Shown: piece by piece, positions 32,572 to 41,329 of the stretch
Layout of the letters: each line of letters opens with the position of its first letter
How positions within the stretch are numbered: position 1 is the first letter of the stretch
NCBI RefSeq assembly: GCF_010820565.1
Contig: NZ_JAAIJQ010000028.1
Coordinates: 1 to 64,000, forward strand
Length of the DNA stretch: 64,000 nucleotides
From: Thiorhodococcus minor
GTDB lineage: Bacteria > Pseudomonadota > Gammaproteobacteria > Chromatiales > Chromatiaceae
Direction of reading: 5' to 3'
Translations under genes and position numbers: made by a program
Notes under the pieces: generated by a model
Told to the model about the DNA's origin: nothing
Seen by the model: only the letters and a program-made list of their open reading frames with translations
Databases searched by the model: none

Positions 32572-34326
32572 TCAGTCGAAGACGAAGCGGTCTAGTAGAC
32601 CGGACGGGCCGAAGTGCTCGACGCTAAAGCTGTGTGCGCGCAGATCGGCGCGCAGGACAGCGCAGTGATCGCCGTGGCTCCAGCTGAGATGCAGCAGATG
32701 TGGCTCGCTCGGAATGACCTCGAGCTTACCTTGGAAGGCCGGAGAGGTGTTGCGCAAACGAATCAGCTTGAGCTGGTCTTGAACCACGGGCTTTTGCAGC
32801 CCCTCCTCGACCTGCTCCAGCGACAGATTGGTCCGGTTGATCTCCTTGTGCCCCGCGGGGCCGCCGCGATCCGCCGCCACGTAGTCGTTCTTGCCGGCGA
32901 AGAGATCCAGGTACCACACCTGGGGAATCCCCGGCATGAAGAGCTGGATGGCGCGTGCGAGCAGGAGCTTGCGCTCGTCCTCGCCCAGGGCGCTGAAGAA
33001 GGTGGCGTTGACCTGGTAGTAGGAGATCTTCTTGCCGTCTGGGCCGTAAAGACTCTTGACGCGGCCGCCGCGCGCGATGATGCGGCTCATGACCGCCTCG
33101 ATATCGGCCTCGTCGAGCAATCCGGGACGCGCCTTGCCCTTGGTCTGCTTGCCGCTCAGATCCAGCACCGGGATGCCGTCATGACAGCCAAGCATGTTGA
33201 TGGTCTGCATCCCTTTCGCCTGGATCTCACCGATCCAGCTCAGCAGGTGGTCGCTCGCGCCCCGCTCGAGCGCGTCGATGACCAGCCCGGGAAAGAAGAA
33301 ATCGTAGATCGGGAAGCCCTTGCTGGCCACTTCCTCGTGCAGGCCGCTGCCATACTCGGCATGGATCTCGGGGAAGACGATCAGATCGTGCTTCTCGGCA
33401 AGCCCCCGCAGGCGCTCGAGGTAATCCCAGGTCCCGGGGCGGTTGAAGAAGTTGACCTCCCCCGGCTCCTTGTGCAGATAGGCGAAGGCATCGAGCCGAA
33501 TGATCTTGGCGCCATAGTCGCGCAGCTTGCGCAGTGTTTCGTCATAGAAGTGCCAAACCTTCTCGGAGCGCGCGTTGAGGTCCATCTGGCCCAGGTAGTC
33601 GCGCTTTTGCTCGACGATGGAGACGATCTTGTCCTTCAGGCTCGCATAGCCGTTGAGATCCATGCCGCTGAGATCCGGCTTCTGGCGAAGCCGCGCGTTG
33701 ACCATATCGGCGAGCAGCGCGGCATCGGACTCGGTCAGCCCCTCGATCTCACCCAAGTCGGCGGGCGAGATCTCACCATAGCGGATCTCCTGATAGAAGG
33801 TGTTCCAATAGGGCCGTTCCGAGCCGTCCGGGAAGCGCACCTTGAGGATGGGTGCGCCCGGCTTGCGCATGAACAGCTTCTCGAGATATTCCGGCTTGGG
33901 CATCAGATGCCCGTCCTCGGTCGGCTCGCCGTGCTCGGCCCAGAAGGCGTTCCAGTCGATGAAGAAATCGCGGTATTCGGAGGCGTCGCCGTGCTGCAGG
34001 AGGTCCTGGAACTGCGGCGAGCGGACGGAGAGGTGGTTGAGCACGAGATCGAACTTGAACATGATCTCGAGTCGATTCAGCTCCTCGAGGTCCTCGGGCG
34101 AGACGAGCTCCGGATTGTGATCGTAGTCGATCACCGAAAAACCGCGATCCAGGTCGCTGTTGAAGAAGGTCGGGAGGATGTAGAAAAACGCGAAGGCCTT
34201 CTCGAGCTCGGGCCTGCGAAGCAGAGCGACCGTATCGGACAAACGGCGGCCGATACTGTCGGGGTAGGCGTTCAGCATCACACCATTCGGGAGCGACTGC
34301 TGGGGTTCTTTCGTTCCTGTGCGCAT
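32572..34326 (-). CDS. GH13_18 glycoside phosphorylase
   Basis: The 584-residue enzyme belongs to the sucrose phosphorylase group of alpha-amylase family GH13. Catalytic elements are visible: nucleophile Asp279 in RLDAFAYL, acid/base Glu320 in FPEIHAEYG, and transition-state His382-Asp383 in GCHDGIP. Such enzymes cleave sucrose, glucosylglycerol or glucosylglycerate with phosphate, giving glucose 1-phosphate, and can run in reverse. The acceptor cannot be told apart by eye. I start at 34326 because AGGGGAGA lies 8 nt upstream; the frame stays open to 34413. The HAD phosphatase downstream probably works in the same pathway, likely osmolyte or storage-sugar turnover. Confidence 0.87.
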   Translation of the reverse strand: MRTGTKEPQQSLPNGVMLNAYPDSIGRRLSDTVALLRRPELEKAFAFFYILPTFFNSDLDRGFSVIDYDHNPELVSPEDLEELNRLEIMFKFDLVLNHLSVRSPQFQDLLQHGDASEYRDFFIDWNAFWAEHGEPTEDGHLMPKPEYLEKLFMRKPGAPILKVRFPDGSERPYWNTFYQEIRYGEISPADLGEIEGLTESDAALLADMVNARLRQKPDLSGMDLNGYASLKDKIVSIVEQKRDYLGQMDLNARSEKVWHFYDETLRKLRDYGAKIIRLDAFAYLHKEPGEVNFFNRPGTWDYLERLRGLAEKHDLIVFPEIHAEYGSGLHEEVASKGFPIYDFFFPGLVIDALERGASDHLLSWIGEIQAKGMQTINMLGCHDGIPVLDLSGKQTKGKARPGLLDEADIEAVMSRIIARGGRVKSLYGPDGKKISYYQVNATFFSALGEDERKLLLARAIQLFMPGIPQVWYLDLFAGKNDYVAADRGGPAGHKEINRTNLSLEQVEEGLQKPVVQDQLKLIRLRNTSPAFQGKLEVIPSEPHLLHLSWSHGDHCAVLRADLRAHSFSVEHFGPSGLLDRFVFD

Positions 34327-34333
34327 GATGTGT

Positions 34334-34379
34334 CTCCCCTGTTTGGCGCTCATTATGCACAGTCTCGGCCTGGTTTGAA
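34334..34379 (-). promoter_or_regulatory. Putative promoter and RBS of GH13_18 gene
   Basis: On the minus strand TTCAAA (34374-34379) and CATAAT (34352-34357) are 16 bp apart, near standard -35/-10 spacing. AGGGGAGA follows about 10 bp before the start codon at 34326. Sequence fit is moderate and it is not confirmed. Confidence 0.4.
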
Positions 34380-34453
34380 GCGCGACAGATGGACGGCACG
34401 ACTTTTCTACCACAGGCTACGACTTTAGTACGATTTACTCCACAATGGAGGCC

Positions 34454-34486
34454 TTGACAGCCGAGGCGCGAGCGGCCTCCTATACT
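34454..34486 (+). promoter_or_regulatory. Possible promoter upstream of fliW-like gene
   Basis: TTGACA (34454-34459) and TATACT (34481-34486) both match sigma-70 boxes, but the 21-bp spacing is 4 bp longer than ideal. The GC-rich spacer has a short inverted repeat. If used, the start of transcription would be about 80 bp upstream of the gene. Confidence 0.35.
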
Positions 34487-34576
34487 GCCCCTGGTGTATC
34501 GCGAGCCGCGGCATGCCGTCATCCGAGCGCCCTGACCCGCTGACGCAACCCTGCGGCGCCATCTTTCACCCTGGCG

Positions 34577-35020
34577 ATGGAGCAAAGGATAATGACAGAA
34601 AAGAACAATCTCCTTTCCGACTCAGACCCTTTGAAAGAAGTCGTCTTTCCGCGCGGCATCCCCGGATTCGAGGATCTGAACCGCTATCGCGTGCTCTATT
34701 CGGACACAGAGTCCGGACGCGTGTACTGGATGGAGTCCTGCGAAGATCGCGAGATCCGCTTCACACTCGTCGATCCGAGGTTCTACTCGCTCAACTATGT
34801 GCTGGAGCTGACGGACGAGGAAGAGACCCTGCTCCAGGCCGAGACACCGGAGGAGATCGTCGTCCTGCTCATGCTTTGGAAAGATGAAGAGCCCGACCAA
34901 GAAGGCAAGCCGAGCCTCCATGCCAACATCGCCGCCCCCATCCTGATCAACGTCGAGAAGCGCATCGGCATGCAGAAGCCCATCCCGAGCCCCAAGCTGG
35001 CGATGAGCATCTCGAACTAG
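34577..35020 (+). CDS. fliW: FliW-like protein
   Basis: The 147-residue protein matches FliW, a small protein that binds CsrA and links flagellin translation to filament assembly. Typical features are the GIPGFEDL opening, LVDPRFYSLNY in the middle, and the C-terminal APILINVEKRIGMQKPIPS, close to the family's API.IN...K.G.Q pattern. The start is uncertain: ATG at 34577 lacks a ribosome site, while ATG at 34592 (MTEKNN) has AAAGGA only 2 nt away. No csrA or flagellar genes are nearby; instead a mechanosensitive channel follows after 46 bp. The role in flagellar control is therefore only inferred. Confidence 0.8.
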   Translation: MEQRIMTEKNNLLSDSDPLKEVVFPRGIPGFEDLNRYRVLYSDTESGRVYWMESCEDREIRFTLVDPRFYSLNYVLELTDEEETLLQAETPEEIVVLLMLWKDEEPDQEGKPSLHANIAAPILINVEKRIGMQKPIPSPKLAMSISN

Positions 35021-35052
35021 GTCCCCGACCGCCCGCGGCGCCGACCCAAGCC

Positions 35053-35069
35053 AGGAGCACAGGCCCATT
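35053..35069 (+). promoter_or_regulatory. RBS pointing to an ATT start codon
   Basis: AGGAG (35053-35057) lies 9 nt before an ATT at 35067 that is in frame with the MscS gene. The frame is open from 35007 and has no ATG, GTG or TTG until GTG at 35244. Translation from ATT adds 59 residues that include two clear membrane segments. Confidence 0.6.
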
Positions 35070-36629
35070 ACCGATCTCTTCGACGGCCTCGTTCAGGACA
35101 ACTGGCACGTCTTTCTCGGCGCCCTCGCCGTCTTCGTCGGCTGGCCTCTCAGTGCCTGGCTCCTCAAGGACAGACCGCTGGCGAAACGCCTCCCTGGCCT
35201 CGTCGCGCTGATCGATCTCCTTCTTCTGCCAGGCGCCGTCCTAGTGGCGGGTGCCCTGCTCCAGCTAGCCGGCGATGTCCTCGGGCTGACCGAGGCGCAG
35301 CAGCCACTGCGCTCGGCCACGCTCCTCTTCGCGCATTTGGCCGCCGGCTGGGCCTTGGCGCGGGTCATCGAAGTCCTGCTGCTCGACCGCGCCAACGAAG
35401 ATGTGTCGGAGCGCATCCCGAAGATCGTGGTCGGCCTCATCTATGTCGCGACCATCTTCCTAGGTCTCGTGGTCTTTCTCTGGCAGCGCGGCTACTCCTT
35501 CACCGGCCTCTGGGTCTCGACGGGCGTCGCCGCCGGCGTGCTCGGCTTCGCGCTGCAGAAGACCCTCGGCGATCTCTTCTCCGGAATCGCGCTCGGCATA
35601 GAGCGCCCCTTCCGGCTCGGCGACTGGGTCGAGCTCGAGGACGCCACCGTCGGGCAGGTGATCGACATCAACTGGCGCGCGACCCACCTGCGCGGCTGGG
35701 ACAACGCGACTTTGGTCGTTCCCAACTCCCTGATGGCGGGACAGGCGATCAAGAACCTCCACGACGACAAGCACCTCTACGCACCCTGGTATTTCGTCAA
35801 GCTCCCCGCCGAAGTCGAGCCGAGATTCGCCAGCGCACTCTTGCTCGAGGCCGCACTGCGCTGCGAGAGTGTGCTCAAGTTCCCCTACCCTGTTGCCCGG
35901 TTGGCCGACGCCACCACCATTCCCTACTCATACATGGTCTGGGTCCATCTCAGGAACTACCAAACCATGTTCCGGGCCCGCGAGGAGCTCTTTCGGGAAA
36001 TCCACAAGAGTCTGCAGAATGCGGGGATCGAGTCCGCGCCCGAGGTCCATGAGCTGCGCACGCGCCGCGCCCACGTCACCAGTGGAGAGCCCCCTAGCAT
36101 TCACCTGGCGCTCAAGAGTCTCGATCTCGGCGGCCTGCTGACCGAGGAAGAGCTGGATCAAGTCGTCGCCAGCAGCCGCTACTGCCACTTCGACACCGGC
36201 CACCGCATCCTGGCCGAGGGCGAGGCCAGTGACGCCTTCTACATCATTGCCGGCGGCCTAGTGGAGGCGTCGGTCACGCTGCACAACGGCGAGCGCAAGG
36301 TCACGGAGACCCTGACGCCGGGCGATTCCTTCGGCATCACTGCGATGCTGACGAAGGACCCCTCCGTCCTGGAGCTCTCCGCCAAGAGCGACGTCAGTCT
36401 CATCCGCACGGACATCGAGTGCGTGCGCACCATCGTGAGCGCGCGCCCCGAGCTTGCCGAGCATCTTGCGCAGATCGTGAAGCAGCGCCTCGACGCCGCC
36501 GAAGCCGTTGTGGCGGCCAGTCGTCGCAACGTGCGGCGCTTGAGTGTTCGCGACATCCGTCAACGGATCGAAGGATTGGTGAGCCGCCCTGGCCGTGGAG
36601 AGCGCCAAGGCGACAAGCGTCAACCTTGA
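35067..36629 (+). CDS. MscS channel with cyclic-nucleotide-binding domain
   Basis: The 520-residue inner membrane protein has several membrane segments (NWHVFLGALAVFVGW near the start, then three or four more), the MscS pore and beta domain (TGVAAGVLGFALQKTLGDLFSGIALGIERPF, LRGWDNATLVVPNSLM), and a C-terminal cNMP-binding domain (about 385-505; ILAEGEASDAFYIIAGGL). The first 59 residues lie upstream of any ordinary start codon and look fully coding, so I start at ATT 35067 (see its ribosome site). Channels of this layout respond to membrane tension and possibly to cAMP or cGMP. It follows the FliW-like gene by 46 bp and may be cotranscribed. Confidence 0.85.
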   Translation: MTDLFDGLVQDNWHVFLGALAVFVGWPLSAWLLKDRPLAKRLPGLVALIDLLLLPGAVLVAGALLQLAGDVLGLTEAQQPLRSATLLFAHLAAGWALARVIEVLLLDRANEDVSERIPKIVVGLIYVATIFLGLVVFLWQRGYSFTGLWVSTGVAAGVLGFALQKTLGDLFSGIALGIERPFRLGDWVELEDATVGQVIDINWRATHLRGWDNATLVVPNSLMAGQAIKNLHDDKHLYAPWYFVKLPAEVEPRFASALLLEAALRCESVLKFPYPVARLADATTIPYSYMVWVHLRNYQTMFRAREELFREIHKSLQNAGIESAPEVHELRTRRAHVTSGEPPSIHLALKSLDLGGLLTEEELDQVVASSRYCHFDTGHRILAEGEASDAFYIIAGGLVEASVTLHNGERKVTETLTPGDSFGITAMLTKDPSVLELSAKSDVSLIRTDIECVRTIVSARPELAEHLAQIVKQRLDAAEAVVAASRRNVRRLSVRDIRQRIEGLVSRPGRGERQGDKRQP

Positions 36630-36648
36630 GGAGCGGCTTCAGGCCCGC

Positions 36649-39441
36649 TCAGCATGCCGTCCGCGCATCGCCGCAGTCGTGCCATTCGCCCGGCACGCGA
36701 TAGGCTTGGATCCAGCTGGAGACCTCGGCGGCCGCCATCGGCGGAGCGATGCCGTAGCCCTGCGCCAGCTCGCACCCCATGTCCAGCAAGCGCTGCCCCT
36801 GCGCCAGGGTCTCGACGCCCTCGGCGATGACCTCGCGACGGAAGGCCCTAGCGAGGCCGATGACGCCCTCGACCACGTGCGCATCCTCGGCGTCGCTCAG
36901 CATCTGATCGACGAAGCTGCGGTCGATCTTGAGCACAGGCGCGTGGAGCCGGCGGAATAGATTGAGCGAGCAGAATCCGGTTCCGAAATCGTCGAGCGCG
37001 AATGAGATGCCCAGCAGCTCGGCCTGGCCGATCACTGAGGCAATGTCATCGATCTGCGCCAGCGCCGCCGACTCCGCGATCTCGAGCGCCAGCCCTCGCG
37101 GCCTGGCCTCTGGATAGCGATCGAGCAGACAAGCGATCTCTTGAAGGAAGCCGGACGTCCGCAGCGAATGCGTCGACACATTGACCCGCAGCTTGAGCTG
37201 CAGCCCAGCCTCGAGCCATGCGGTCTGCTGCGCCAAGGCGTGATCCAGAACCCAGAGGTCCAATCGGCGCGACAGCTCGATCCCTTCGATGGAAGGCATG
37301 AAATCGACGGGCAGCAAGAGCCCGCGCTCGGGATGCTGCCACCGGACGAGCACCTCGACGCCATCCATCCGCCCGCTCCGCATGTTGACGATGGGCTGGT
37401 AGAGGAGCCGCAGCTCGTCGCTGGAGATGGCCCTGCCGATCGCCTCCAGCATGGCGCGATTCGCCGCCGCGAGCCGGTCCTCTCGGGCGTCGAAGAACTG
37501 GTAGTTGTTGCGGCCGCCCTGCTTGGCGAGATACAAGGCATGATCGGCATGGCGCAGCAAGCCGTCGGCATCCGCCGCATCCTTGGGATAGAGCGTGACG
37601 CCGATGCTCGCCGAGATGCGCCTGGGCTGACCCTCTATGAGGTTGCTGGCGGCGAGGCCGCGCAGGATACGGTCGAGCGTCTGGGCGCAGACTCCTGGCC
37701 TGCCGACATCGGCAAGTACGAGCGCGAACTCGTCGCCGCCCCAGCGCGCCACCGTATCGCCGGGGCGCACGCTTGCCCTGAGCCGCTCGGCGACGATGCG
37801 CAGCAAGCCGTCTCCCGCCTCGTGCCCAAGCTCATCGTTGATCGGCTTGAAGTCGTCCAGATCCAGGTAGCAGACCGCGACTTGGCTGTGCTCGCGATCG
37901 GCGACCTGCATCGCCTGCTGCAGCCGATCGAGCAGCAAGCGGCGATTTGGCAGACCGGTGAGCTGATCATAGTAGGCGAGCGACTCCAAGCGCTTGAGCG
38001 CATCTTCCAGCGTCTGCTCGGTCAGCCTGCGCCGCGTGACATCCGAGAAGACCCCGACGACGTCGCCGCTCGGCAGCTTGTAGACACGGCCCTCGATCCA
38101 TTGATCGCGCCGCTCGTCGGCATAGCGCAGCATGGGCACTTGCTCCGCCTCGCCGCTGCGATAGACGCGCTGGAGCACATCCTTCAAGCCAGTCGCCGCC
38201 AGCCCTGGAAAGGCATCCAAGAGCGGCCGGCCCAAGGCCTCCCGAGCCGACACCCCGGTGATCTGCTCACCCGCCGGATTGAGCTGCGCGACGACGAAGT
38301 CGCGGCCTTGGTCGATGGCCCGATAGACGGCGACGCCGTCGGACATGTGCTCCACCAGCTCGCGATATCGGGTCCCGGCCTGCGTGAGCTTGGCATCCTT
38401 CGCGCGCTGCTCGGTCAGATCCTGGCCGACGGCATAGATGAGTCGAGCCTCGGGCTGAGCGGCGATCGACCAAGCCAGGATCCGAGCCTCGCCGCCCTTG
38501 CAGCGCATGCGACACTCGAGCCGGACATGCTCGGACGCCCGACCCAGGCTGCGTAGCACACGAGCCATGGCGCCGACATCCGCCCTATCGACGCAATCCA
38601 GCACGGAGCGTCCGATGAGCGTCTCGCCGTCGTAACCGAGCAAGTCGCCCCAGGCGGCATTGGCCCTTCGGATACGGCCATCGCCATCCGCGATCAGGAA
38701 GAGGTTCGGGGAGAGGCGGAAAAACCTGGACTGCTCATCCTCCGCGAGCTTGAGCCTGGTGATGTCGCGCACGACACCTGCCACCCGCGTCGCCCGGCCA
38801 TGCGCATCGCGCACGGCGTTACCATAGGCGCCCAGCCAGTGAATCGAGCCGTCCGGCCAGCGCACGCGAAATTCCAAGTGATGCTCGGTGCCCTGCTCGA
38901 CACAGGCGGTTACATTTTCCTTCCAGGCGATGAGGTCGTCGGGATGGATCCGCGAGCCCAGGTCCTCGTAGGTGCCTTGAAACATGCCTTCGGGCAGCCC
39001 CCACAGGGCGTCCACGCCCTCGAGCCAGCGCACCCTGCCAGTGTGCGGGTCCCAATCCCAGACGCCCGTCTGCGACAGCCGCAGGGCCAGCCGCAGCTGA
39101 GCCCGGGACTCCCGCAGCGCCGCCTCGGCCGAAGCCTGGTCGGTGACGTCGATCGCAACACCGACGAGACCGATCGGGCGCCCCGCGTCGTCGCGGCAGG
39201 TCTCGGCGCGCGCCTCGATCGACCGCGCCTCGCCGTCAGGAGCCACGACCGCGCGATAGCGCAGCGAGATCGGCCCTGCTCGGTCGCGCGCCACTGCAAT
39301 TTCAGCACGCAATAAAGACCGGTCTTGCGCATGCACGCAGCCGATCCAGTCTTGGAGCCGAGGCGCGCAGCCCTCGAGATCATGGGCTCGCGCCAGCGCC
39401 CATCGGTCTCGAGCCAATCCGTGCGGAGATCCAGCGCCCAC
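36649..39441 (-). CDS. Multi-PAS GGDEF-EAL protein
   Basis: This 930-residue cytoplasmic protein has several PAS/PAC domains in its first half (e.g. LSQTGVWDWDPHTGRVRW, EYHLEFRVRWPDG-type repeats), then GGDEF (intact GGDEF starting at about residue 568, in WGGDEFAL) and EAL (EVL at 696-698 replacing EAL, with FALDDFGTGFCS, LKIDRSF and IAEGVET). Both catalytic sites look usable. The apparent start (GTG at 39441) cuts through a PAS domain whose N terminus is found in another frame up to 39572, so the gene as sequenced seems to carry a frameshift near 39390-39441. Product could be truncated or the base call wrong. It ends 20 bp after the MscS gene, convergent. Confidence 0.82.
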   Translation of the reverse strand: MGAGSPHGLARDRWALARAHDLEGCAPRLQDWIGCVHAQDRSLLRAEIAVARDRAGPISLRYRAVVAPDGEARSIEARAETCRDDAGRPIGLVGVAIDVTDQASAEAALRESRAQLRLALRLSQTGVWDWDPHTGRVRWLEGVDALWGLPEGMFQGTYEDLGSRIHPDDLIAWKENVTACVEQGTEHHLEFRVRWPDGSIHWLGAYGNAVRDAHGRATRVAGVVRDITRLKLAEDEQSRFFRLSPNLFLIADGDGRIRRANAAWGDLLGYDGETLIGRSVLDCVDRADVGAMARVLRSLGRASEHVRLECRMRCKGGEARILAWSIAAQPEARLIYAVGQDLTEQRAKDAKLTQAGTRYRELVEHMSDGVAVYRAIDQGRDFVVAQLNPAGEQITGVSAREALGRPLLDAFPGLAATGLKDVLQRVYRSGEAEQVPMLRYADERRDQWIEGRVYKLPSGDVVGVFSDVTRRRLTEQTLEDALKRLESLAYYDQLTGLPNRRLLLDRLQQAMQVADREHSQVAVCYLDLDDFKPINDELGHEAGDGLLRIVAERLRASVRPGDTVARWGGDEFALVLADVGRPGVCAQTLDRILRGLAASNLIEGQPRRISASIGVTLYPKDAADADGLLRHADHALYLAKQGGRNNYQFFDAREDRLAAANRAMLEAIGRAISSDELRLLYQPIVNMRSGRMDGVEVLVRWQHPERGLLLPVDFMPSIEGIELSRRLDLWVLDHALAQQTAWLEAGLQLKLRVNVSTHSLRTSGFLQEIACLLDRYPEARPRGLALEIAESAALAQIDDIASVIGQAELLGISFALDDFGTGFCSLNLFRRLHAPVLKIDRSFVDQMLSDAEDAHVVEGVIGLARAFRREVIAEGVETLAQGQRLLDMGCELAQGYGIAPPMAAAEVSSWIQAYRVPGEWHDCGDARTAC

Positions 39442-39572
39442 CCAGCGGCCCCGGTGAGCCGCATCATTCGGCCGAGACGATCGATGGGATCACGACGCCT
39501 CATCGAGCGGCCGCGGCCGGGCTGCCCTTCGCCCTCGAGCACTGCGCCGGCGGGTAGATCGGCGTCGCTCAT
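39390..39572 (-). pseudogene. N-terminal fragment of the PAS-GGDEF-EAL gene
   Basis: In a frame different from the main gene, an ATG at 39572 with GGGGGA 8 nt upstream starts MSDADLPAGAV and reaches a PAS-like start, AAGWALDLRTDWLETDGRW. The main frame picks up with ALARAHDLEG. A one-base insertion or deletion near 39390-39405 would join both into one protein. Either natural inactivation or sequencing error would explain it. Confidence 0.6.
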
Positions 39573-40096
39573 CGCCACGTCCCCCAGCGCTCGCCGTCAC
39601 GCATCCCGGGCTGGCCGGTCGCAGATGGCCTAACGAGAGTACGCGGACCTTTGCAGCCACGACGCACCCATCCATGCTCCGCTCGATCCATTTCGCATCC
39701 CTCGCAAAACGCTCTCTCAACAAGCTGAGGACCCGATCGAGAAACTCAGGCGCACAAATTTACAAAAAGTGTGAAAGCCTAGGTGCCCCCCTTCTTGCGA
39801 AAAAGCTGGCCAGGCTTGCCCCCATCGCCTCGACCATGATCGCAAACGTCATGAGATCCTGGAGCTCCAGAGCGATCCGGGCGACGAGGCGACTCAACAC
39901 GGCAAACCAGCGCCAACCCTTCTTAGCCGCCGCATGCGCCTCATCGGCTCATCGGCTCGCACCAGGCAAGAAGACCACGGAACGTGACTATACACCCCAT
40001 TCCTAGAGGAGAATACCGGGCAAGACTTTGCGCTGGCTCAGGGTCCCGGAATCTACCCAGAGACGTCCAGCCCACTGCAGGATGGATGAGGCTCCG
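39573..40096. other. Intergenic region, no convincing gene
   Basis: These 524 bp lie between two minus-strand c-di-GMP-type genes. The part at 39700-39900 is less GC-rich and includes AAATTTACAAAAAG, a likely place for the promoter of the PAS-GGDEF-EAL gene. No protein motif or strong repeat was seen. Confidence 0.45.
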
Positions 40097-41329
40097 TCAG
40101 AGCCTCACGCCAGAGGAGCCCGCCAGCTCGGCCTGGATCTCCTGGGCCCAAGCGAAGGCCTCGAGAAAATAGCTGGACAGGTCCCGAGAATCGAGGCCCG
40201 CCGGCAAGTCGACGCTGACCTGATCGACGGACTCGATCTGCGCAGCACCTGCCAGCACCTGCCCCAGCGTACCCGCATGGCGCAGCAGGGCCTCTTTCAG
40301 CGAAGCGTCGAGCGGAAGGTGCTCCAGCGCCTCGGCAAGCGGAACGCCGAGGATTTCGTCCAGATTGGCGAAGAGGCCAACGGTGAAGAGCGCGTCCTTG
40401 AGCTTGGGTAGATGGCGCTCGCCGACCATCTGGCAGAAGCGCGCAAAGGTCAGCGAGCGGGTGAAGCTGTACTGGCTCTCGGAACCGATGCTGCCCAGCA
40501 CAATGAGCGCCGCCCATTGCCGGATGGTGCGCAGACCGACCAGGGAGATGGCCTGCATCAGATTGTGGATCGGTCGCCCCTGCGAAACGGCCGCGCTGCC
40601 GAGAAACCTCAGCAGCCGGTAGCTGAGGGTGACGTCCTGACTGATGAGCAGCTCGACCTCCTGCAGACTGATGTCGTCATCCTGCAGGCGTGCGAGCACC
40701 TTGAGCGCCTGCAGCCGATTCTCCGGAGGACGCTTGCCGGAGATGACGCGCGGCCGCGCCAGATAGTAGCCCTGGAAGAGATCGAAGCCCATGTTCAGAC
40801 ATTGCACGAACTGGATGTTGGTCTCGACCTTCTCGGCGAGCAGGCGGGGGCGTCGCACCCCAGGAATCGCCTCGATCTTGGCCCGAATGACCTCCTCGTC
40901 GTCACCGAGCACGTCCAGCTTGATGATGCCGCTGAGGGCGATCAAGGGATCCCAGTCGGCGCCGTAGACGAAGTCGTCCAGGGCCATCTCGAACCCCGCG
41001 CCGACAAGCTCCTTTACAGCGGCCACGAGCTCGGGCGTGACCTTCACCGTCTCGAGGATCTCGAGCACGACCCGCTTTGGCGGCAGCATCTCGATCAGCC
41101 CGCTGGACAGCAGGCCCTCGGTCAGGTTGATGAAGAGCTTCTTGTCGCGCCCCAGTCGCTCGACACCGATATCCGCGAAGGCGTTGACGATGACTTGCGA
41201 GCTCGCCGTGTCGCCATCCAATCCGCTCCCCGCAAGACCGCCATCCGCATTTCGGAACAGGAGCTCGTAGGCGACGACCTGCCGCTCACGATCGAAGATG
41301 GGCTGAACGCCGAGAAATGCATCTGTCAT
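40097..41329 (-). CDS. EAL-HDOD signalling protein
   Basis: The 410-residue protein joins an N-terminal EAL domain (about 1-200) to a C-terminal HDOD domain (about 205-390), the YuxH/CdgJ type. The EAL part begins VQPIFDRERQVVAYELLFRN, with ELL for EAL, FALDDFVYGADW-type loop (ALDDFVYG), LAEKVET and FDLFQGYYLARP, so phosphodiesterase activity is doubtful and c-di-GMP binding more likely. HDOD features include LQDDDISLQEVELLISQD, LMQAISLVGLRTIRQWAAL. A related layout in Vibrio (CdgJ) affects motility. It is alone on its strand between two gaps of about 500 bp. Confidence 0.88.
   Translation of the reverse strand: MTDAFLGVQPIFDRERQVVAYELLFRNADGGLAGSGLDGDTASSQVIVNAFADIGVERLGRDKKLFINLTEGLLSSGLIEMLPPKRVVLEILETVKVTPELVAAVKELVGAGFEMALDDFVYGADWDPLIALSGIIKLDVLGDDEEVIRAKIEAIPGVRRPRLLAEKVETNIQFVQCLNMGFDLFQGYYLARPRVISGKRPPENRLQALKVLARLQDDDISLQEVELLISQDVTLSYRLLRFLGSAAVSQGRPIHNLMQAISLVGLRTIRQWAALIVLGSIGSESQYSFTRSLTFARFCQMVGERHLPKLKDALFTVGLFANLDEILGVPLAEALEHLPLDASLKEALLRHAGTLGQVLAGAAQIESVDQVSVDLPAGLDSRDLSSYFLEAFAWAQEIQAELAGSSGVRL

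Noticed and set aside
32614-34428. Plus-strand frame of 604 codons opposite the GH13_18 gene
   Set aside because: Catalytic residues of GH13 are intact on the minus strand; the plus-strand translation is a shadow.
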